Below, piece after piece: positions 56,974-64,000 of a stretch of DNA of 64,000 nt (the stretch's first letter is position 1; every line of letters begins with the position of its first letter). Under the pieces are notes generated by a model. That model searched no databases. It worked only from the letters and a program-made list of their open reading frames with translations, and was not told the origin of the DNA. A program made the translations under genes and the position numbers. The DNA is from Saksenaea vasiformis B4078. Its lineage: Eukaryota > Mucoromycota > Mucoromycetes > Mucorales > Saksenaeaceae. The stretch is from NCBI GenBank assembly GCA_000697055.1, contig JNDT01002306.1:1-64000 (forward strand), in the 5' to 3' direction.

Positions 56974-57640
56974 TCAGGAAGAGCACAAGAATAGGGAGGA
57001 TCGGAAACTGAATTGTTTTTCTTTCACTTTATTCTTTTTTTTAAGGAGAGAAAGAGCTGATGTAAATCAGGAGTAAAAGGAAAAAGAAAAAAAAAACACC
57101 AAAAAAAACAAAGAGAAAGTATAAGCGGAAGAGGAGAAGAAAAGGGGAAAGTTTCCTGTATTGAATTGCAAGCGCTCATTCAAAATGATGGGTACACAAA
57201 ATTACTACCAAATTTCATGACAAGAAAAGCATGGCTACCATGTCCGATCGACACACACATGCCCGACAACATCAATGGATCCACAAACCTTCTTTTTAGT
57301 GTCATCACGCCTCTAATCTATTGATACTAGCACATCTTCCTCTTTCTCTCTCTCTCTCTCTAGCCATCTCTCTTCTCTGTGTATGCGAAAAGGAAGACTC
57401 ACAAAGTCATTGTGGCTGAGGGATCTCATCCGTAACGTATGTTTGGATCTAGACAGAAAAAACAGTAGATACCTGAAAGTCAAAACTTCTCCGGTCGGCT
57501 TGCTATTGCAAACGCTGCGTGAGACAAATTCCTTGCGCCTTTCCAACTTCGTGACTATCTTTTCTTCCTCTCTCTGAATTTCTTGCCCCTTCCCCTTTTT
57601 TTTTTTTTTGGTTTTGGTGTCTCTCTTTCATAATCCTACC
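56974..57640. promoter_or_regulatory. divergent promoter region of noxR and GPN1
   Basis: This 667-bp interval separates two divergent start codons. It has A-runs near 57085-57105, a (CT)n run at 57341-57361 and a T12 run at 57597-57609 before the GPN1 start. No gene seen. Confidence 0.5.
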
Positions 57641-59094
57641 ATGTCCAATAATACCACACCTGAGCAACCTGAAGGAAAGAATGCTTCAGAACATAAGAAG
57701 CAGCCCCCCGTTATTCTCTGTATTGGTATGGCTGGATCAGGAAAAACCACTTTTATGCAGGTGCGCCACTTCACCTCTCCTTCATTTGTAATAAGTGCCC
57801 TATGGATTGCTAATGCAATATCTATCTCAGCGTATCAATGCATATCTTCACGAGAAAAAAACGCCGCCTTACGTTTTGAATCTTGATCCCGCTGTGGGAT
57901 CCTTGCCATTCACCGCCAATATCGACATTCGAGACACTGTGAACTACAAGGAAGTCATGAAACAGTGAGTCCTACCTTGCTTTCTTCTTTCTTAATGCCT
58001 ATCTGATCGCGTCTAGATATAATCTGGGTCCAAATGGCGGTATTCTCACAGCTCTCAATTTGTTTACAACCAAGTTTGATCAAGTACTTAATTTCGTGGC
58101 AAAACGCTCCGAGAGTGTCAGGTAGATGATTCATCCAAGAAAAGAAAAGACGGTACTCATATATTCCAGTCATATCCTGGTTGATACACCTGGACAAATT
58201 GAGATCTTCACTTGGTCTGCCTCAGGCGCCATCATCACCGATACACTTGCTGCAACTTACCCTACTGCCGTCGCTTATATCATTGACACACCCCGTACCA
58301 CATCACCAGCAACTTTCATGAGTAACATGCTGTACGCGTGTAGTATTTTGTACAAGACCAAGCTACCTTTTATTCTAGTCTTCAACAAAACAGACGTGGT
58401 GTCGCATGATTTTGCAGTGGAATGGATGACAGATTTTGAAAAGTTCCAGGAAGCATTGAGCCAAGATACTTCCTACATGAGCAGTTTGATGAATTCGATG
58501 AGCTTGATGCTGGATGAATTTTATAACCATCTGAAAGTCGTTGGTGTTTCCGCTGTCACAGGTGCTGGCATCGAAGATTTCTTTAAAGCTGTGGATGAAG
58601 CGGCAGATGAATACGAAAGGTAAAGATTTTTCGTTCATCCAACCCGATTTTGTTGACCGGGCTACATAGGGAGTACAAGCCGGAAATTGAACGCTTAATT
58701 CGTGAAAAGGTTGAAAAGGAAGAGAAGAATCGCCAGCAACAGTTGAATAAGTTGATGAGCGACATGAAGGTGTCCAAAGGAACAGAAGTTGCCTTGGGTG
58801 GAGATAAAAGTATGTCAATCATTGGGAATGACTCAAAACTCACGTTTGTATGCTAGCTGCCTTGGAGGATGAGATGTGGGAGGGAGAAGACAATGAGGAG
58901 GAGGACGAAGAGGATGACGGAGAGAGTGAAGGTACTATGACCCGATAGTAGCATCATGCAGACATTCATGCTCGTTGATAGATGAAAACCCTTTACCTGC
59001 AGCCTCGCGATTCCCGCCTTCACTTTCTCAACAGCAGAATGACGCGAAGTTTAAGGCGTGGTTGACACAAGCTGGAAGTTCCAATCTCCAGTAA
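57641..59094 (+). CDS. NPA3: GPN-loop GTPase 1 (Npa3/XAB1)
   Basis: Cytosolic GTPase needed for assembly and nuclear import of RNA polymerase II. Seven exons (57641-57760, 57831-57964, 58017-58121, about 58170-58619, 58670-58809, 58857-58931, 58982-59094) give about 378 codons. Motifs in order: P-loop [23 protein letters not shown], the invariant GPN loop in [31 protein letters not shown] (G3), FNKTDVV (G4), and [12 protein letters not shown] (G5). The C-terminal tail is a charged coiled coil and then very acidic ([16 protein letters not shown]), ending in a Gln-rich peptide. The GPN insertion and the acidic tail distinguish GPN1 from GPN2 and GPN3. Confidence 0.95.
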
Positions 59095-60647
59095 AAAAAC
59101 TTTACATAAACACATTACTGTACTCTATCAAGGCACCGTTTGAGACCCTTCCGCATAGGCAGCTTATTAAAACAGGAGTAAATGCTCCTGTCATGCATGC
59201 AGTAGGGATAACATGTCATTTATGCATCCAATATGATACACTATACATCAGCGAAGTCTTTTTCATCTCAATTTTTTTTTTTTTTTTTCGTGTGATTGTC
59301 GTGTTAGAAGTACCCCAAATGTCAGAGACATTCAGGGACGCAGATCTATGAAGGAGATGCGTTTGCCATAGTTGCCCGTAAAAAGGGGCCAACGTCGATT
59401 CCCATTCCGCAGTAATAGAAAAACGAAGCCGCCGTGGGATTCACAGAGACAATACTTACACGTGCCGATCTATTCACCACAGCTGTATCGTTTCGGTATC
59501 CTATGCGTATTTAACCTCTTATGTTTCCATTGCAGTAAACTTTTCTGCATGCAAAGACGTGAATTTACAGGATCTTTCCTATGATTTTGCGTCTATTTGC
59601 AATTATTCGGCGCTACTTCCGGATGAAGTCTGCGTTTTGAAGTAGATATTTTTACGTTCATCCAATGAATAGCTCACGCTTGGATAACAGGAGTTTGCAT
59701 AAATGGAATTCATTTTACAGTGGTGGATTTCTTAGCATGCTATTGAAAAGCATAAAAATGTCTCAATAAAGCGAGATGCTCCACCTAAAGCAGTACGCCC
59801 TTTTGACGTTGAGATGATTCATTGCATCAGTGACAGGTTTCTCTATGTCTTAACACAAGACAGAAATGTTTCATGATGAGCTCATGCCAGAATAATCCGT
59901 ATTTAAAGAGACTCATGGATCTTTTATTTATCCTTCGGCTCTGTTTGTTCTTAACATCCTCGGGTAAGGATATCAATTCGTTACATCTGCAAGATTGTTC
60001 ATGTTTTCTGCCTCTTCTTTAGGCTGCGTGACCTCTGTCCCGAACCGTCTCGGCCGTGGTATAACTTTGTTCACCGCTTAAGTAAGTAAATATTGTCATA
60101 CTCGACATCGCTCATTTTTTCGTGATAGATCGCCAGACGCTGGATCGCTTCAAGTCCTCTGCAGACCGTTAAACAATCGGCCGATCCTGGATGCCGACTC
60201 TTCCCTACTCCGCCCGCCCCCACCGTGTAATCACTGGATTACCATTCGGAGGGTAAGTAAAAGACATCAAGCGCCTTTCATTTACTAACCATGAATTATT
60301 TTTTATGCTGCTCGAATATATTTTGCGTCCACTGAGAACCAAGTTCATGTAAGTCGATTAAGTTGATTAATCTTCTGAAGTAAAATTGATGTATTAATGA
60401 CCGGGTATACAATTCTTCTTTAGCGCAAACTCGGCTTTTCAGAGATGCAAGATTTATTCAGTGTAGCGTAAAAAAATAGCTCAATTAACAGCATTATTAG
60501 TGTAGTGGATATTGTGTGATCATGTATCCACAAAAACAGTGATTAATGTAAAGGGGTAACTAGTAGAAATACAGCAAGCTGTATGCCTAATACATCTAAC
60601 GATAATTAAAACTTTTATATGTATGGTGTTCTCCTAAAGATCGTCAA
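59095..60647. other. intergenic, with a possible small spliced gene
   Basis: No gene could be settled. Between about 59870 and 60470 there are four strong donors (gtaagg at 59964, then gtaagtaaat, gtaagtaaaag, gtaagtcga) with matching acceptors (ctttag, gatag, tttag) and a tttactaacc branch site. Exon-like fragments read MDLLFILRLCLFLTSSG, LRDLCPEPSRPWYNFVHRL and LGFSEMQDLFSVA. No combination gave a convincing single product. The rest is AT-rich with one T-run (59270-59288). Confidence 0.35.
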
Positions 60648-63191
60648 TTAACAGCATGTGGATGATGGAACATTTGTTTCGCTTGCTGTGATGATGGATG
60701 GTGCGCAGCTATGTGGATGTACTGAGTCAGTGTCATAAGAAATGGTGGAATATGTAGAATTTCGAGCGGTTATGGTAGGCGTTTCTGAAGGATCAACTTC
60801 GGAAATGGTAATATCAGGACGGGCTTGTCCAGGCACGGGACAATGTGGACGTTTATACGGACTCTCGGTTTTAGACATTCTTTCCCCGATCGGCTCGCTC
60901 ATTTCGCTTTCTGCCCGAGTCATTGATTCTGCCGCATGGCCTGAAGAAAATGTCAAGGATGATTTAGAGTAGATGGACGAGGAGTACTGCATGGATGTGG
61001 TTGGACTTTGCGCTACCTTCGTTAGTGCGTGAGGTGAGTGAGACGATTCTCCACGAGAGTCCGTCATCTGTCGCTTCTTATTTATTCTCCATGGCACTTG
61101 GTCTTCAAAGGATGCTGCATGCTTTATATCTGTATGAATCGATAATACGGCGCTATGGCGTTTACGAATATAGGCACTTCGAAGAGTCAGTTGATGATGA
61201 TCTGCTGACGAAGGTGGCTGTGATAAACCTGAGCTGAGAATCGTCGGCATAGTGTCGGTGTGTCGTACGACATCACCTCCACCAATGGAAAGTAGTGATG
61301 AAGAAGAGGAAAATCGTTCTTTGCCCCACTTCTGCAGCGGTTGTCTTTTACGTAATGTCTTCGTTGGTGATACCGGGCTGTCGTTTAGTGGTGAGTCAAT
61401 GCGCGAGTCGAATGAAAATTCTTCAAATGGATCATCTAGCAGCACTTCGTCAGAAGAACTCTGGCTGATGCGAGGTGACATAGTAACGAAAGCCTCGTCG
61501 AAATTAGACAGATCCATATCAGACTCTAGGTCTGGAACATAGGGCGGTGGGAGTTTACGTTCTGCCACGTCATTCCAATCGATACCTTCAAAGTAAGGAT
61601 GTTCTTTGATTTGATCTGAGCCTTGCCATCCTAGTCTCTCGAATGCATCCCTTTCTAATAGCTGATTTTTTTTTTGTCTCGGTGAGCTTTTATATTCATC
61701 GTCCAAGGTGTCTTACCCCCGAAAGGAAATCACAAGTGACGGGCTCGAAATGATCAGGAAATTCAAGTGGATCTTCCAAAACCCGTCGGTACATATCCAT
61801 ATGTCCTTCTGCCCAAAAGGGTGTCTAATGCATAGATTACCATGAGACGGGTTCTATTTTGAATTGTGCAGACTTACTATTCCAGCAAGCATTTCATATA
61901 TCAGCGTTCCGAAACTCCAGTAATCGACTGCATAGGAATAAGGCTCTCCCAGAAATACTTCCGGTGCAAGGTATTCGGCAGTACCACAAAACGTGTGTGT
62001 CACATCTGGCTGACCCGCCCCAAAAACCTTAGATAGCCCGAAATCGGTCAGGACAATGTGTCCATCGCGCCCAATAAGAATATTCTCTGGCTTCAGATCT
62101 CTGTCATGTGTCAAAGAGTTATAATGCGCACGTTGGATAATTTCTTTTTATACCTATAAATTATGCCGTGGTTATGTAATACCGACAGGCCGTGTAAAAT
62201 CTCGGCTGCGTAAAATCGTGTACGTTCTTCGGAAAATGTTGTGCAAATTGACATCTGCGTCGCAATATCTCCTCCAGCGTAGTAATCCAGGACGAGATGC
62301 AGTTGCGATGGCGTTTGAAATGCGTAGTGAAGCTTGATGAGGAAAGCTTGGTTGCGCAATTGTGCCAGAATATCGCGTTCAGCACGTGTGTGCATCACTT
62401 CATTTTTCTGAATGACCCAATCTTTTTTTATAACCTTCAATGCGTAGAGCTGGCGATCGCGTGTGGAGCGCACGAGAAGAACCTATATTAAGGAAGTCAG
62501 CGCAAGGGGTCAAGAGTGCTACTGCTATGAGGAGAAAGCGAGAGGGGGGAAGTGGTACCTTGCCCATGCAACCTTGACCGAGGACTTTTAGCAATTCGAA
62601 ATCGTCAATGGAGACTTTAACTGGAGGTTGATCTATGTCGGATGACTTTTGATTCAGGGAGGTGGAAATGGATGGGGTGTCGTTAAGTGATTGTGTGGAT
62701 GTGAATACGGCATCCTCATCGCGTTGAGCACTCAAAAAATCACGCAGGATAGACGATACTGAAACAATGGGGTGTTGGAAGCATTGACGTAGGTAATGTT
62801 CAATCTTGTCGGCATTGGATTTCTTATTAAATGTGAGTAGATTCCGAAGCGAACGGCGTTTAGACAAACAAAAGGTCTTTGCAGGATTGTTTAAGGCGGG
62901 AAAGCTAAGCTTGCATCTGGGATAGTGTAATTTTATCTACAAAAGTATAAATACATGGACAGTTATAATGGTAGTATATGTACACACCTTCTGATGAAAT
63001 TCGAGCAAGTCTGAGGGGTATCTCAGTAATGATACGGTAGAGGTACAAGATTGAATGACAATATTGAATACCTGTACAATGAATGAGCATTGGAAAAGAC
63101 ATGCTAAATGACGAACCGACAAGATGTCTTCCTGAAAATAAAGTGTTGTTTCAAATACAGAGATCTGTCGATCTTCCGTGGAGCACGGCAT
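60648..63191 (-). CDS. PX-domain AGC kinase (SGK3/YPK-like)
   Basis: Ser/Thr kinase with an N-terminal phosphoinositide-binding PX domain. Six exons (62988-63191, 62559-62936, 62154-62482, 61878-62100, 61717-61824, 60648-61661) give 751 codons. PX domain, residues about 35-130: [31 protein letters not shown] (the RRYSDF and KKYP positions), then [14 protein letters not shown] and SSILRDFLS. Kinase core about 165-430: [43 protein letters not shown], activation loop [30 protein letters not shown], then the tail [21 protein letters not shown] hydrophobic motif FEEFSF (about residue 493) fits the FxxFS/TF site. Some 255 further Ser/Thr-rich residues follow, longer than usual for this family. PX placement suggests endosomal or plasma-membrane recruitment. 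Confidence 0.92.
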
Positions 63192-63279
63192 GAAGGAAAT
63201 GTTAAGGAAAGTAAGAAGAAAAAGGAAATAAAAAAAGAAGAAAAAGAGAGAAAGGGTAGGGCGGTAGTTTATTATTATA
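63192..63279. other. short intergenic spacer
   Basis: Only 88 bp separate the PX kinase start from the stop of the upstream WD40 gene, both on the minus strand. It is A-rich. Confidence 0.6.
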
Positions 63280-64000
63280 TCACCACATGTAATTCAACTG
63301 ATCAGCATGCTTGATCCAGACGCTTGCTTCTCCTGCTCTTGTTTCTCCGCCGCCTCCCTGCAACAGACTCCTGGGCTGGTGATGCTGAATTTTATCTCGA
63401 GCCTTGAGTGTGAATTCCCAGAGTTTGACAGAGCCATTGCATGTTGTCGCCATCATCACCTGCTCCGACGCATCGACTTCCACCTGATGAAGATTGCCAC
63501 CAACCTCCAACATACCCAGCCATTGCCCATGTTTGTCCCAAACACACAATTGATCATTGAGGCGTGAACTTGTTATAATCGTCTCGGACAATATCCGAAT
63601 TGTACTTGCATGCATCTGATGCAATTCTTGTTCGTAGCGTACATGATATGAATGTGTCAGTCGTTCTTCCAGTCGGTGGACTATATTGCCATCCAGGTCC
63701 AGAATAAAAAAAGGTCCAAACACAGAGCCAATACCAATTCGCCCTTGATGAATGGAAACTGACAGGACACCAAACCCGAACCTCTAGCGTGGTGTACATA
63801 TTTAGTTATGTCTGATCTCTTGTCGGTCTTCCCCTGGCTATGCAGCAGAAAGACAGGGGTCAAGGGAGCATCGATCCTTCCCCTCCCCCTTCTCTTTTCG
63901 TATTCGCTCGATTCTTACCTCATAAAAGCCTTGATAAATCCCTATCTGTCTCTCTTTCTCTAGACACCACAGACGGACGCTATCATCTGACCCGCCACTC
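63280..64000 (-). CDS. WD40-repeat protein, C-terminal part, cut by window edge
   Basis: Two minus-strand exons are visible (63919 to beyond 64000, and 63280-63783), joined in phase. The first reads SGGSDDSVRLWCLEKERQIG, a WD repeat ending in D-x-x-V-R-L-W. The second reads FGFGVLSVSIHQGRIGIGSV, then HASTIRILSETIITSSRLND with QLCVWDKHGQW, and MMATTCNGSVKLWEFTLKAR, giving two more WD blades. The C-terminus WIKHADQLNYMW* is at 63280. The N-terminal part and any F-box or other domain lie outside the window, so the exact family cannot be set. Confidence 0.8.

Noticed and set aside
61252..61542. Plus-strand frame with many Ser and Glu
   Set aside because: It is antisense to the last exon of the PX kinase.

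Overview
The window is nuclear DNA of a filamentous, intron-rich fungus. The gene set is fungal: CYC8/SSN6, GRR1, RAX1, HAL4-type kinase, MGM1, NoxR and a LIM-RhoGAP. Introns are many and short (43-150 nt), with GTAAG/GTATG donors and TAG/CAG acceptors. Intergenic DNA is AT-rich and full of homopolymers and CT/GA tracts. An early-diverging fungus (Mucoromycota type) fits best, but that is inference; no ribosomal locus is present to prove it. All protein names come from recognising motifs by eye, since no search could be run.

Layout. 1-2900: gene-free AT-rich DNA with a 16-bp tandem repeat, a tRNA-Lys(CUU) and LTR-like debris. 2900-23800: a dense block holding prolidase, a small hydrophilic protein, glutamine synthetase, RPB6, the CYC8/SSN6 corepressor, a tetraspanin, an EI24-family membrane protein, the PKA catalytic subunit, RAX1-like RGS protein, a PUS4/TruB pseudouridine synthase, GRR1 and ribosomal protein uL1 (L10a). 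23800-31250: an accessory, repeat-rich island with a 10-exon gene of unknown function (about 540 aa), a decayed second copy of it containing a 174-bp TA-flanked MITE, a 355-bp-period direct repeat, and a broken Tc1/mariner transposase. 31250-38100: MGM1/OPA1 dynamin, a HAL4/SAT4-like kinase and CK2 beta. 38100-41700: a second gene-free AT-rich island with a 159-bp tandem duplication and tRNA-Val(UAC). 41700-64000: a mitochondrial KHE1-family protein, an unknown coiled-coil protein, LIM-C1-RhoGAP, a small coiled-coil protein, ribosomal protein eL15, the PPWD1-type WD40-cyclophilin, NoxR (p67phox-like), GPN1 GTPase, a PX-domain AGC kinase (SGK3/YPK-like), and the C-terminal part of a WD40 protein cut by the window edge.

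The genes do not form one pathway. Many belong to growth and polarity signalling: PKA, CK2, PX-AGC kinase, HAL4-like kinase, RhoGAP, RAX1, NoxR and GRR1. The rest are mostly housekeeping genes for translation, transcription, splicing and mitochondria. For most genes the exon joins were checked by hand, and summed exon lengths divide by three. Where a join could not be settled, the entry says so. The least explained part is the 24-31 kb island, and the unknown 10-exon gene there is the best candidate for something undescribed.
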